DNA from: Bacillota bacterium
Lineage (GTDB): Bacteria > Bacillota > UBA4882 > UBA8346
Length of the DNA stretch: 15,660 bases
Assembly (NCBI GenBank): GCA_023415835.1
Contig: JAEZJK010000020.1
Location: forward strand, 1-15,660
Direction: 5' to 3'
Shown: piece after piece, positions 1 through 7,175 of the stretch
How positions within the stretch are numbered: position 1 is the first letter of the stretch
How the letters are laid out: each line of letters begins with the position of its first letter
The notes under the pieces: generated by a model
The model's database searches: none
The model's input: only the letters and a program-made list of their open reading frames with translations
Told to the model about the DNA's origin: nothing
Translations under genes and position numbers: made by a program

Positions 1-173
1 AGAACGAAGGAATGTTAGGGCATTGACCCAGTGTGACATGGGAGAGTTACCTCATGGGAAGCTTTTTAAAAACGTTAGTCTGGTCGAGATAATTAAAGCA
101 TTTTTTAATTTTCTGTGGGAGAGGCGCAGAGTTAAAAAACTATGTTCTCGAGAACGGTTGATTAAAAACATAT

Positions 174-241
174 TTTCTCCATGTCTCAGCGCCTTGGTGA
201 ATTGAATTTATTGGCCACGGAGACACTGGGACACTGAGAAA
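174..241. repeat. Imperfect inverted repeat of the CACGGAGACAC family
   Basis: The 26-nt arm at 174-199, reverse-complemented, matches the arm at 216-241 at 19 of 26 positions by hand alignment. The spacer is 16 nt. A further related segment in the opposite orientation is at 319-341. The motif resembles dispersed intergenic repeats found in many environmental bacterial genomes; a name cannot be assigned from the sequence alone. Confidence 0.55.
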
Positions 242-274
242 GGATTATATATCATAAATAATAGAGTACTTAGC

Positions 275-306
275 CAACCAATATTGAAAACAGAGCCAAT
301 CAATAA
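275..306. repeat. Solitary copy of a dispersed repeat arm
   Basis: These 32 nt match 11651-11682 at 29 of 32 positions, including an identical 16-nt core TATTGAAAACAGAGCC. At the distal site the sequence is the right side of a 106-bp palindromic element. Here no matching left arm is visible upstream, so it looks like a half copy or decayed element. Confidence 0.65.
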
Positions 307-413
307 CATAGTTTATCTTTTCTCTGCGTCTCTCTGCGGGAAAATAATGAAATGGACATATTAGATTAACTATTATCACAAATAGAGTTTAAAACAATAT
401 TGGCAGATAGTAG

Positions 414-430
414 TTATTATATAGTAATAA
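414..430. promoter_or_regulatory. AT-rich palindrome abutting the fur/perR start
   Basis: TTATTA-TATAG-TAATAA is a perfect 6-5-6 inverted repeat ending one base before the ATG at 432. Fur/PerR-family boxes are AT-rich 7-1-7 palindromes; this differs in arm sequence and spacing but has similar composition and lies where autoregulation would act. It may instead overlap a -10 element. Functional assignment is inference. Confidence 0.3.
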
Positions 431-431
431 T

Positions 432-875
432 ATGGAAAGAATAAATTCTGAAATGGTTCTAGAAACATTTTACCAAAAATGTGCGGAACATGGGTTGAAG
501 ATAACGCCCCAACGGGTTTTCATTTACCAAGAGCTATTGAAAGCTACCGACCATCCGTCAATAGATGATATATATCAGCGGGTTAAACGGAGTATGCCAA
601 ATATTTCTTTTGATACCGTTTATCGGACGGCATTATCTTTATTTGAGATTGGGGTTATTGATATAGTAGACGGCCATAGCGGTTCAAGACGTATTGACGC
701 CAATATCGGTCAACATCATCACTTCAGGTGTCTAAAATGCCATAAAATTATTGATTTTGAAAGTGATTATTATGATCGGGTGGTAATTCCGGAAGAACTG
801 CAAAAAAGATTTAATATTTTGGCTAAAAGGATAGTTTTAAAAGGAATTTGCGATAAATGCGGTAAAGGAGGTTGA
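432..875 (+). CDS. Fur/PerR-family metal-dependent transcriptional regulator
   Basis: This 147-residue protein has the length and architecture of the Fur superfamily. An N-terminal winged helix (about 10-85) includes the GLKITPQR segment at 21-28 and the FDTVYRTALSLFEIG recognition region at 60-74. A dimerisation/metal domain follows (about 88-147). Visible metal ligands are H41, the histidine cluster H95-H97, and two CxxC pairs (C100/C103 and C140/C143) that form the structural zinc site. The downstream ferritin-like gene 79 nt away suggests an iron or peroxide response, which favours PerR or Fur over Zur, but the metal and inducer cannot be fixed from sequence. The ATG at 432 has no good ribosome binding site; the ATG at 453 is an alternative start. 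Confidence 0.88.
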   Translation: MERINSEMVLETFYQKCAEHGLKITPQRVFIYQELLKATDHPSIDDIYQRVKRSMPNISFDTVYRTALSLFEIGVIDIVDGHSGSRRIDANIGQHHHFRCLKCHKIIDFESDYYDRVVIPEELQKRFNILAKRIVLKGICDKCGKGG

Positions 876-954
876 TTTTTCACAAAAATAATAGTTGTGC
901 GTTCCAAAAGTAAAGCCTTGATTCACTAACTAAAAAATATTAGGAGGTTTAATA

Positions 955-1398
955 ATGAGCGGTATTAAAAATGAATTGATTATGATGTTAAATCGGGCGC
1001 TTGAAATGGAACATGCCTCGTGCATTCAATATCTGGCGCATGCGGAGATGATTAAAGGCCCCAACGCGGAGCCGATAATTGAAAGGTTGAAAGAGATCGC
1101 CGCTGACGAGCAAAAGCATCAGGGTATGCTCCGTAATTTAATCGGAGGTTACTTGGGTGGAGAACCTTCCATGGCCCTTGATAAAACTTATGGGGGTAAA
1201 GATTTGGTTGAGATTCTGGAGGTCAACCTTAGAGGCGAAAAAGAAGCGATCGATTATTACAAACCGATCTACCAAAAGTTGGTCGAAAATAAAAAAGACT
1301 TCCCCTATGAGTTTGAAACATTGGAACATGAGATCCGTCACATCATCATTGATGAGCAGGAGCATGTGGTGGAGCTTTCTACATTGCTAGGGAAATAA
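955..1398 (+). CDS. Ferritin-like diiron protein (rubrerythrin/bacterioferritin-type four-helix bundle)
   Basis: This 147-residue protein begins 7 nt after a strong AGGAGGT site at 942-948. It has a four-helix ferritin-like pattern: a first-helix glutamate region LEMEHASCIQY (16-26), an ExxH motif at E52-H55, a third-helix glutamate region RGEKEAIDYY (93-102), and a second ExxH motif at E134-H137. These are the usual ligands of a carboxylate-bridged diiron centre, implying cytoplasmic iron oxidation/storage or peroxide reduction. It lacks the C-terminal rubredoxin domain of classical rubrerythrin, and no haem-binding methionine can be confidently placed, so the exact subfamily is open. It follows the Fur/PerR gene and is followed by a terminator, consistent with a small iron/oxidative-stress operon. 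Confidence 0.85.
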   Translation: MSGIKNELIMMLNRALEMEHASCIQYLAHAEMIKGPNAEPIIERLKEIAADEQKHQGMLRNLIGGYLGGEPSMALDKTYGGKDLVEILEVNLRGEKEAIDYYKPIYQKLVENKKDFPYEFETLEHEIRHIIIDEQEHVVELSTLLGK

Positions 1399-1409
1399 AG
1401 TACATATAC

Positions 1410-1580
1410 TCAATTCTTTCTAAAATTCAGGGTTGCATCTGAAAGCGGCCCTGAATTTTTGTTAATTTTCAACAGTAAAACGGAATTTAACACCATCGCT
1501 ACCGAACCCAGATTATGGACCAATGCGCCGACGACTGGCTCCAGTATACCAAGGGCAGTCAAGATGGCCGCGCCAAAGTT
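1410..1580 (-). pseudogene. C-terminal remnant of a P1B-type heavy-metal ATPase
   Basis: Reading the minus strand from 1580 to 1410 gives 56 codons and a stop. The first 38 read as the last transmembrane hairpin and tail of a heavy-metal P-type ATPase: NFGAAILTALGILEP, then VVGALVHNLGSVAMVLNS, then VLLLKI. The (A/G)xxHNxxSVxVVLNS pattern is typical of the C-terminal end of CadA/ZntA/CopA-like pumps. A stop codon (TAA) directly precedes the first residue, and no phosphorylation, ATP-binding or metal-binding region follows upstream, so over 600 residues are missing. The tail after about codon 40 reads into the neighbouring gene's terminator and has probably drifted. The assignment is made by eye from a short but characteristic segment. 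Confidence 0.7.
1422..1460 (+). terminator. Intrinsic terminator after the ferritin-like gene
   Basis: An 11-bp perfect stem (1422-1432 with 1449-1459; left arm AAAATTCAGGG) with a 16-nt loop runs into a T stretch. It lies 23 nt after the stop codon. It overlaps the 3' end of the decayed ATPase reading frame on the other strand. Confidence 0.85.
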
Positions 1581-1589
1581 TTACATCAT

Positions 1590-1606
1590 ATACCCATACA
1601 GGGTAT
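1590..1606. promoter_or_regulatory. CsoR/FrmR-like operator candidate
   Basis: ATACCC-ATACA-GGGTAT is a perfect 6-5-6 inverted repeat. Operators of CsoR-family copper/metal regulators are G-tract palindromes of this general form. It lies 10 nt from the broken 5' edge of the P1B-ATPase remnant, which is where an efflux-operon operator would end up after an internal deletion. No intact regulated gene or CsoR gene is present in the window. Confidence 0.35.
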
Positions 1607-1762
1607 TAGGACGATGAGTCTCCCTGTTTTCGTTTTGGAGCCCCTTTATTTAAAGGCAAATTAAACTAATATATAAAATTAGCATAAATGATCGAGAAAG
1701 GCAGGGTTTTTCCTGCTAAGGGTAAGGGCTGAAAAAAGTTGGAAAGATAGTTTGAAGTTTCT

Positions 1763-1790
1763 TTGACAAAATAATCTAAAATGCTATAAT
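1763..1790 (+). promoter_or_regulatory. Sigma-70-type promoter of the B12 locus
   Basis: A perfect TTGACA (1763-1768), a 16-nt spacer and a perfect TATAAT (1785-1790), with an extended -10 TGC at 1782-1784. Transcription would start near 1797, just before the first cobalamin riboswitch. Confidence 0.85.
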
Positions 1791-1805
1791 TAGATCAATT
1801 TAATA

Positions 1806-1985
1806 AGTTGGTCAGGTGTCCGGAAAACTCCGGATGAAAAGGGAAAGCGGTGCAAAACCGCTGCAGCCCCCGCTACTGTATGTGAGGATGAGCCGATAGC
1901 GCGCCAGGCGCGGCCCACTGGAAAAACCGGGAAGGGATCGGCCTAAAATAAATCATGAGCCAGGAGACCTGCCTGATCGACCCGA
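1806..1985 (+). promoter_or_regulatory. Cobalamin (B12) riboswitch 1
   Basis: This leader carries the conserved cobalamin aptamer landmarks in order: the CAGGTG-like 5' segment near 1813; AAAAGGGAA near 1837; GCAGCCCCCGCTACTGTA at 1863-1880; the CCCACTGG segment near 1914; GGGAAGG at 1929-1935; and the B12 box GCCAGGAGACCTGCC at 1959-1973. Adenosyl- or methylcobalamin binding would lower expression of btuFCD. A terminator-like hairpin at 2035-2064 is the likely expression platform. Confidence 0.95.
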
Positions 1986-2034
1986 ATGGATGCCTTCGGT
2001 GGGAAGGGAGTGCCGGCTTTTAATGGGATAATTA

Positions 2035-2064
2035 GCCCTTTCCACTCTTACGGAAGGGGCTTTT
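2035..2064 (+). terminator. Probable riboswitch-controlled terminator ahead of btuF
   Basis: GCCCTTTCC (2035-2043) pairs with GGAAGGGGC (2052-2060), with one G-U pair and an 8-nt loop, and is followed by TTTT. It lies between the cobalamin aptamer and the proposed btuF start. The U-tract is short, so termination efficiency is uncertain, but the position fits transcriptional control. Confidence 0.65.
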
Positions 2065-2095
2065 GATATTTGGGTTAAAAGGGGTGGATGGACAG

Positions 2096-3052
2096 TTGTT
2101 AAAAAAGCGGGGCATCGGCCTAGTAGCGGCGGGGTTGATAATCGGCTTTGTTACATATTCCGCGCTACAAACGAGGAACGACCGGCTACGGCAAGATGAG
2201 GGGTCTCATTTAAAGTTGGAGGACGCGTATCACCGTGTAATTACGATTGATAAGGCCCCGTCCCGAGTGGTATCGGTCGCTCCGAACATCACCGAGATTA
2301 TTTTTGCATTGGGGAAAGGCGAGATGCTAGTCGGTAGGACCGAATATTGCGACTATCCTACGGAAGCGGGCGGAATAGAATCGATCGGGAGCGTTATGGA
2401 GCCGAATATCGAGAAGATCGTGGCCTTGAATCCGGATATTGTAATTGCTTCAACTCATTTTCAAAAGGGATCCTTGAAAAAGCTGGAGGATGCGGGGATC
2501 AAAGTGGCGGTGTTAGATAGGGAAGAAAGTTTTGATGGGGTTTATCAATTGATTAGGCAGGTAGGGCAAGTGTTACATAGCAACGAAAGAGCGGCAGGAC
2601 TAGTATCGGACTTACAAAAGAAAGTGGCTGATATTACAGTAAAAATTGCGAATGCCCCTAAACCCAAAGTTTATTATGTTGTATTTTATGGTGACTCCGG
2701 GTCTTATACCGCCGGTAAAGATACATTTATAGGGAATATGCTTAAAATGGCTGGCGGAGATAATATAGCAGCCGATTCCGAAGGGTGGCAATACAGTATC
2801 GAAAAAATAGTTGAGAAAGATCCCGATATCTTGATCTGTTCCAAGTATTATCACACCAAAGAGGTTATTGTAAAATCGCCTGGGTTTAAAAGTTTGAAAG
2901 CTGTCAAAGCAGGGAGGGTCTTGGAGATTGACCATAACCTATTGGATCGGCAAGGACCAAGGTTAGCGGAGGGATTGGAAACTTTAGCCCGGTTACTCCA
3001 TCCGGAGGCCTTCAATGATGATCAGGAATCGCTAAAATATAACTTCCGCTAA
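2096..3052 (+). CDS. btuF: Cobalamin ABC transporter substrate-binding protein, BtuF-like
   Basis: This is a helical-backbone (TroA/BtuF-type) binding protein. From a TTG at 2096 it is 318 residues, with an N-terminal membrane segment at about 7-24 (LKKRG then hydrophobic) and no lipobox cysteine, so it is probably membrane-anchored or exported. The first lobe begins at RVVSVAPNITEIIFALG (57-73), the usual BtuF-family entry motif; E67 is at the position of the glutamate that docks on the permease. The second lobe holds DNIAADSEGW. The frame is open back to a TTG at 2063, but that start lies in the terminator U-tract. The TTG at 2096 follows an AAGGGGTGG ribosome binding site and gives a clean signal sequence. 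Cobalamin rather than haem or siderophore is inferred from the riboswitches on both sides of the transporter. Confidence 0.9.
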   Translation: MLKKRGIGLVAAGLIIGFVTYSALQTRNDRLRQDEGSHLKLEDAYHRVITIDKAPSRVVSVAPNITEIIFALGKGEMLVGRTEYCDYPTEAGGIESIGSVMEPNIEKIVALNPDIVIASTHFQKGSLKKLEDAGIKVAVLDREESFDGVYQLIRQVGQVLHSNERAAGLVSDLQKKVADITVKIANAPKPKVYYVVFYGDSGSYTAGKDTFIGNMLKMAGGDNIAADSEGWQYSIEKIVEKDPDILICSKYYHTKEVIVKSPGFKSLKAVKAGRVLEIDHNLLDRQGPRLAEGLETLARLLHPEAFNDDQESLKYNFR

Positions 3053-3144
3053 AACTTTTTCAGAATACTACAGCAGAGCCCCGTATTCCGAAAAGTATCG
3101 GAAGTAATATTTTAACCGATCCTTAAGGGAGCAAAAATTAGATT

Positions 3145-4197
3145 ATGAATTTTAGCATTCGCCGGAAGTATTATCAAAAAGTTTTTTTAGGCGGCGTAGT
3201 GATACTGGCACTGGCAATAGTTGCCGCCGCCAATTTGGGAGTTGCCAAGGTATCTTGGGGACAATCCTTGATGGTTGTTTTGGATAAGCTACCGGTCGTA
3301 AATAACTTGATACCGATGGAAAATATCGATGGCTCTTCGAGGGTTATCATCTTAAATTTGAGGCTGCCGCGGATACTTTTAGCGGCATTGGTAGGCTCGG
3401 GCTTAGCTGTGACAGGCGCTGCTTTTCAGGGAATCTTTAAAAACCCGCTGGCCGAGCCATATGTGTTGGGGATTTCTTCTGGCGCCGCTTTGGGCGCAGC
3501 TTTAACTATGGCTTTGGGGGTTGAGAATATTTCCTTTGGTTTTGGGTTAGTCACCATCAATGCCTTTATTGGGGCAATTGGCACCGGATTATTGGTCTAT
3601 AATATCGCCCGGGTCGGGCATAGGATTTCAAGTATTACGCTGTTACTGACAGGGACAGCCGTCAATGTTTTATTAACGGCGCTTATTTCTTTGATTATGG
3701 CCTTGAAACGGGAGCAAATCGAGAGAATCGTCATGTGGACCATGGGAAGCGTAGCCACGGCCGATTGGAACGAAGTTTTGACGGTGATCCCGGTAACCCT
3801 GGGCGCTATGGCTGTAATCTATATTTTTGCTAAAGACTTAAACCTGTTATTATTAGGGGATGAAAGCGCCAAAAGCCTGGGTGTGGAAGTGGAAAAGGTC
3901 AAAAAGTATCTTTTAGCCACTGGAGCCCTCATCGTGGCCGCGGTGGTATCCGTGAGCGGCGTGATCGGGTTTGTCGGGTTGATTGTCCCTCATATAATTC
4001 GTTTGTTATTCGGCTCCGACCATCGGGCCGTAATTCCCTTCTCGGCATTGGGAGGAGCCATTCTGTTGCTGGCCTGCGATACTATTGCCAGGACCATAAT
4101 GCCGCCTAATGAAATCCCGGTGGGAGTGATCACTTCGATTTGCGGCGTACCCTTCTTTTTAACGCTGATTTATCAAAATAAAAAGAAGGTGTTTTAA
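3145..4197 (+). CDS. btuC: Cobalamin ABC transporter permease, BtuC/FecCD family
   Basis: This 350-residue, strongly hydrophobic protein has the size and multi-pass topology of FecCD-type permeases, which form a homodimeric inner-membrane channel. Family signatures include LRLPRILLAALVGSGLAVTG (residues about 72-91), NPLAEPYVLGISSGAALGAAL (about 100-120), and the C-terminal GVIGFVGLIVPHIIRLLFG coupling segment, followed by PNEIPVGVITSICGVPFF. It lies 92 nt after btuF, with a purine-rich AAGGGAG about 14 nt before the ATG, a longer spacing than usual. The btuD start lies 5 nt beyond its stop, so the two are probably translationally linked. The assignment to B12 among FecCD substrates rests on the riboswitch context. 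Confidence 0.93.
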   Translation: MNFSIRRKYYQKVFLGGVVILALAIVAAANLGVAKVSWGQSLMVVLDKLPVVNNLIPMENIDGSSRVIILNLRLPRILLAALVGSGLAVTGAAFQGIFKNPLAEPYVLGISSGAALGAALTMALGVENISFGFGLVTINAFIGAIGTGLLVYNIARVGHRISSITLLLTGTAVNVLLTALISLIMALKREQIERIVMWTMGSVATADWNEVLTVIPVTLGAMAVIYIFAKDLNLLLLGDESAKSLGVEVEKVKKYLLATGALIVAAVVSVSGVIGFVGLIVPHIIRLLFGSDHRAVIPFSALGGAILLLACDTIARTIMPPNEIPVGVITSICGVPFFLTLIYQNKKKVF

Positions 4198-4202
4198 AAC
4201 CT

Positions 4203-4988
4203 ATGAAAAGCCAAAATGCCATTAAAATAAAGGATCTGAGCTTTTCCTTCGGTGAAGGCCCAATCCTGAAGAAGGTCAATCTCACAATCGAAACTGGAAA
4301 GTTTTATGCCATCTTGGGTCCGAACGGTTCCGGCAAGACAACTTTGCTTAGAACTATCGCCAAATCATTGGATGTTAAAGCGGGCGCCATATTTGTACAT
4401 GAAAAAGACATTAATCATTTCAAAATGAAGAGTTTGGCCAAAGAATTAGCAGTCGTTCCCCAAAATACCGAGCTCCAGTTTGATTTCTCAGTATTAGATC
4501 TGGTCCTGATGGGGCGGGCTCCGTATCTTTCCAGGTTTGCCATGGAAGGGGCGGATGATCTCCGGATCGCTCAACAAGCGATGGAGCTCACCGATACCTG
4601 GCGGTTGCGGGATCGAAGCATCCATACTTTAAGTGGCGGCGAAAGGCAAAGAGTCATCATTGCCAGGGCGATAGCCCAACAAACCGGAATTATCCTCTTA
4701 GACGAACCTGCCTCTCATCTTGATCTTTACCATCAGCTCGAGCTTTTAAAACAGATTAAAGGCTTGAACCTGACCCATCAAGTTACCGTCCTGGCTGTGC
4801 TGCACGATCTAAACCTGGCGGCCGCTTTTTGCGATTACCTGATCTTAATGAACCACGGCAAGGTTCACAGTATAGGACCGCCTGCTGAGATCTTGAAAGA
4901 GAATATCGTCAAAGAGGTTTACGGGGTGGAAGTTGATATCCTTAAAGCCCCCGGGAACGGAAAGCCTTATCTGGTTCCTAAGTATTAG
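4203..4988 (+). CDS. btuD: Cobalamin ABC transporter ATP-binding protein, BtuD-like
   Basis: A complete ABC ATPase of 261 residues that would power cobalamin import through the BtuC dimer at the inner membrane. Walker A is GPNGSGKTT (39-47), the Q-loop is VPQN with Q87, the signature is LSGGERQR (143-150), Walker B is IILLDEP (163-169), the D-loop is SHLD (171-174) and the switch histidine is H201 in VLHDLNLAA. All catalytic elements are intact. The gene begins 5 nt after btuC stops. A second cobalamin riboswitch starts only about 22 nt after its stop, leaving little room for an independent promoter. Confidence 0.95.
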   Translation: MKSQNAIKIKDLSFSFGEGPILKKVNLTIETGKFYAILGPNGSGKTTLLRTIAKSLDVKAGAIFVHEKDINHFKMKSLAKELAVVPQNTELQFDFSVLDLVLMGRAPYLSRFAMEGADDLRIAQQAMELTDTWRLRDRSIHTLSGGERQRVIIARAIAQQTGIILLDEPASHLDLYHQLELLKQIKGLNLTHQVTVLAVLHDLNLAAAFCDYLILMNHGKVHSIGPPAEILKENIVKEVYGVEVDILKAPGNGKPYLVPKY

Positions 4989-5009
4989 GGATTAATTTAA
5001 CATATTGAT

Positions 5010-5190
5010 ACAGGTGCTGTTAATCGCGGAATAACGAAATAACGGCTGAAAAGGGAAGTCGGGTGTAAATCCCGCGCGGTCCCGCCGCTGTGAGAGAGGA
5101 GCCCTCTAAAGAGAGCCACTGGGAAACCGGGAAGGCCTGAGGGTGATGACGCTTGAGCCAGAAGACCTGCCTGTATCGGACCACCGGTTA
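5010..5190 (+). promoter_or_regulatory. Cobalamin (B12) riboswitch 2
   Basis: A second complete cobalamin aptamer: CAGGTGCTGT at 5011-5020; GAAAAGGGAA near 5048-5057; the CGGTCCCGCCGCTGTGA core near 5077-5093; GCCACTGG at 5115-5122; GGGAAGG at 5129-5135; and the B12 box GCCAGAAGACCTGCC at 5157-5171. It precedes the outer-membrane half of the locus (receptor, tonB, exbB, exbD). Because it follows btuD so closely, it probably acts as an internal checkpoint on the same transcript, unless a promoter lies within btuD. Confidence 0.95.
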
Positions 5191-5248
5191 ACTCTACGGG
5201 CGATAGGGGGTGTGGGGAATGTTATCACCAAAACACTTGTTGAAGCCA

Positions 5249-5270
5249 CCTTAACTGTAATTGGTTAAGG
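5249..5270 (+). promoter_or_regulatory. Hairpin downstream of riboswitch 2
   Basis: CCTTAAC (5249-5255) pairs perfectly with GTTAAGG (5264-5270) around an 8-nt loop. It is followed by AATTACATTTT, too poor in T for a confident terminator. It lies between the aptamer and the receptor ribosome binding site and may be part of the expression platform. Confidence 0.4.
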
Positions 5271-5322
5271 AATTACATTTTAAATTAGTTGTTGGATTCT
5301 TACATCTGGGGAGGCAATTAAA

Positions 5323-7167
5323 TTGAAGCTAATCAAATTATATAAGGTTTTTCTACCGTTGCTCATACTATTGACAGCATTTACGGCATGGGCGGATAAT
5401 TCGGAAATTCAGGAGGAAGAAGTAGTAGTGACTGCTACCCGGACAAGTAAAACCCAATCCGAATCGCCGGGCATGACGGAGGTGATTACCGAAGAGGAAA
5501 TTCAGGCATCGGGAGTGACAACCGTAGCCGAAATATTGACGGAAAAAGGGTTTGTCGTATCGAGTTACAGCGGATCGTCGGGAGCGGCATACATCCAATT
5601 TGACGGAGGAGAAGCGGACCAGACGTTGATCATGGTCAATGGTATTCCGGTCAATAGCGGGACTCTCAGTATTGTGGATTTAAGTTATTTACCGACAGCC
5701 GGTGTTTCCAGAATCGAAGTAGCCCATGGAGCGTTATCATCATTATATGGTTCCAACGCTTTGGGCGGGGTTGTCAATATTATTACCGATTTGACCGGCG
5801 CTCCTTATAATAATGTGAATCTGGCGTATGGGAACACTGATGATGGTAAAGCAGACTCCAGACATGCGGCGGTTACGATCCGGCAGGAAATGTATGGGTT
5901 GGCGTTTGGGGGCAGCATGGATAATGGTTTCAGGGAAAACTCGAAAACTGATAATTACTTTTTTATGTATCAATATGATTTTATTCAAGAAAAAGATAAG
6001 GTTCTTTCTTTATATGTACAATCCACGATTAAAAAGAATGGATTGCCGGGAACAGAGTATTCTCCTACCTTGAAAGATGATCAAAGTGATGAAATTCATT
6101 CGATTAGTCTAAACGGTAAAAGATTTATAATGGAAGGCTTATGGGAGTATAAGATCCATGGTAATTATTGGAAAGAAGCCGCTTATAGCGAATCATCGGC
6201 TAGCGAAGAAGAATATGATTATACCAATTATGGAATTGACGCCGCTGGCTTATATGCTTTGGGAAAACATGAATTATTATTGGGAATCAGTTTTTTAGAC
6301 TCAAGTACCGATAGTACGCTTTATGGGAACCACAATCTAAACAATGCCGGATTTTACGCTCAGGACAGCCTAAATTTAAATGAGCGGTGGAAGTTGATTT
6401 CTGGATTGCGTTGGGACACCGGTTCCGATTACAGTTCACCTGTTTGTCCCAAAGTCAGCCTGATTTATTTGGCAACGAAGAATATCAGTGTCAAATTCGG
6501 TTATGGCAAATCATTCCGGGCGCCGACCATTTCCGATTTATATACTTCATATGCTTACTATGGATATACTTATTCCGGCAACCCAAATTTAAAGCCGGAA
6601 AAAGGAGAACGCTACGATATAACCGGCGAATGGGTTCAAAACCGGCATTCGCTAAGCCTCAACCTATATCGGTCTGATTTAACCGATGGTATTGACTGGG
6701 TATATGGAACCTCAAGCGCTTCACCCGAAAATTTCGATAAAATGAAGGTCGCCGGGTTAAATCTGACGTGGAAAAACAAATGGAGCGAATTATTTAATTC
6801 GACGGTCAAATATAGCCGGGTGGATAAGGAGACGTGGGATTCAAGTACCGGTTATAGCGAAGACGATACTTTTGGCAAAAACAAACTGGCTTTGGGACTG
6901 AATTTTAAATACGCCGCTTTTTGTTCCAATCTGAGTTGGGAATATGTTTGGGATCGTTCCAAACAGAAAGATTACTCTACATACCCATATCAATCTGTCG
7001 AAATGAAAGACTATGATGTTTTAAATTGGAATTTGGCTTATGTTTTTAATGATGCGATTACCTATAAATTTTCCATTAATAATTTAATGGATGAAAAGCA
7101 TGCCATATATTACGGTTACCCGATATCGGAAAGAGAATTTAAGCTATCCGTTACTTACAGTTTTTAG
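5323..7167 (+). CDS. btuB: TonB-dependent outer-membrane cobalamin receptor, BtuB-like
   Basis: This 614-residue protein has the standard TonB-dependent receptor layout. The signal peptide is about 1-24, ending in TAWA before DNSE. The TonB box EEEVVVTA (31-38) is close to that of known BtuB-type receptors. A plug domain follows (about 45-160), including the GSNALGGVVNIITD segment. The rest is a beta barrel rich in alternating aromatic strands, and the chain ends in phenylalanine (VTYSF), the usual beta-signal for barrel assembly. The TTG start has a GGGGAGG site at 5308-5314. The cobalamin riboswitch immediately upstream and the btuFCD genes make corrinoid the likely ligand. Its presence requires an outer membrane. 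Confidence 0.93.
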   Translation: MKLIKLYKVFLPLLILLTAFTAWADNSEIQEEEVVVTATRTSKTQSESPGMTEVITEEEIQASGVTTVAEILTEKGFVVSSYSGSSGAAYIQFDGGEADQTLIMVNGIPVNSGTLSIVDLSYLPTAGVSRIEVAHGALSSLYGSNALGGVVNIITDLTGAPYNNVNLAYGNTDDGKADSRHAAVTIRQEMYGLAFGGSMDNGFRENSKTDNYFFMYQYDFIQEKDKVLSLYVQSTIKKNGLPGTEYSPTLKDDQSDEIHSISLNGKRFIMEGLWEYKIHGNYWKEAAYSESSASEEEYDYTNYGIDAAGLYALGKHELLLGISFLDSSTDSTLYGNHNLNNAGFYAQDSLNLNERWKLISGLRWDTGSDYSSPVCPKVSLIYLATKNISVKFGYGKSFRAPTISDLYTSYAYYGYTYSGNPNLKPEKGERYDITGEWVQNRHSLSLNLYRSDLTDGIDWVYGTSSASPENFDKMKVAGLNLTWKNKWSELFNSTVKYSRVDKETWDSSTGYSEDDTFGKNKLALGLNFKYAAFCSNLSWEYVWDRSKQKDYSTYPYQSVEMKDYDVLNWNLAYVFNDAITYKFSINNLMDEKHAIYYGYPISEREFKLSVTYSF

Positions 7168-7175
7168 GGGTTTCC

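Larger units (their letters stand above)
1..431. other. Non-coding region with degenerate repeats
   Basis: No convincing gene lies here. A 60-codon open frame at 23-205 overlaps repeat sequence and has no clear ribosome binding site. The stretch holds several degenerate copies of a purine-rich motif related to CGCAGAGA / CACGGAGACAC, on both strands, around 112-133, 174-199, 216-241 and 319-341. It also holds a 32-nt sequence at 275-306 that recurs at 11651-11682. It is best read as repeat-rich intergenic DNA. Confidence 0.6.

Noticed and set aside
23..205. 60-codon plus-strand open frame at the window start
   Set aside because: It runs through degenerate repeat sequence, has no clear ribosome binding site and no recognisable domain.
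174..341. CRISPR array
   Set aside because: The repeats are degenerate, alternate in orientation and lack uniform spacers.
2096..4988. Siderophore or haem transporter instead of B12
   Set aside because: The protein families alone allow it, but cobalamin riboswitches precede both halves of the locus.
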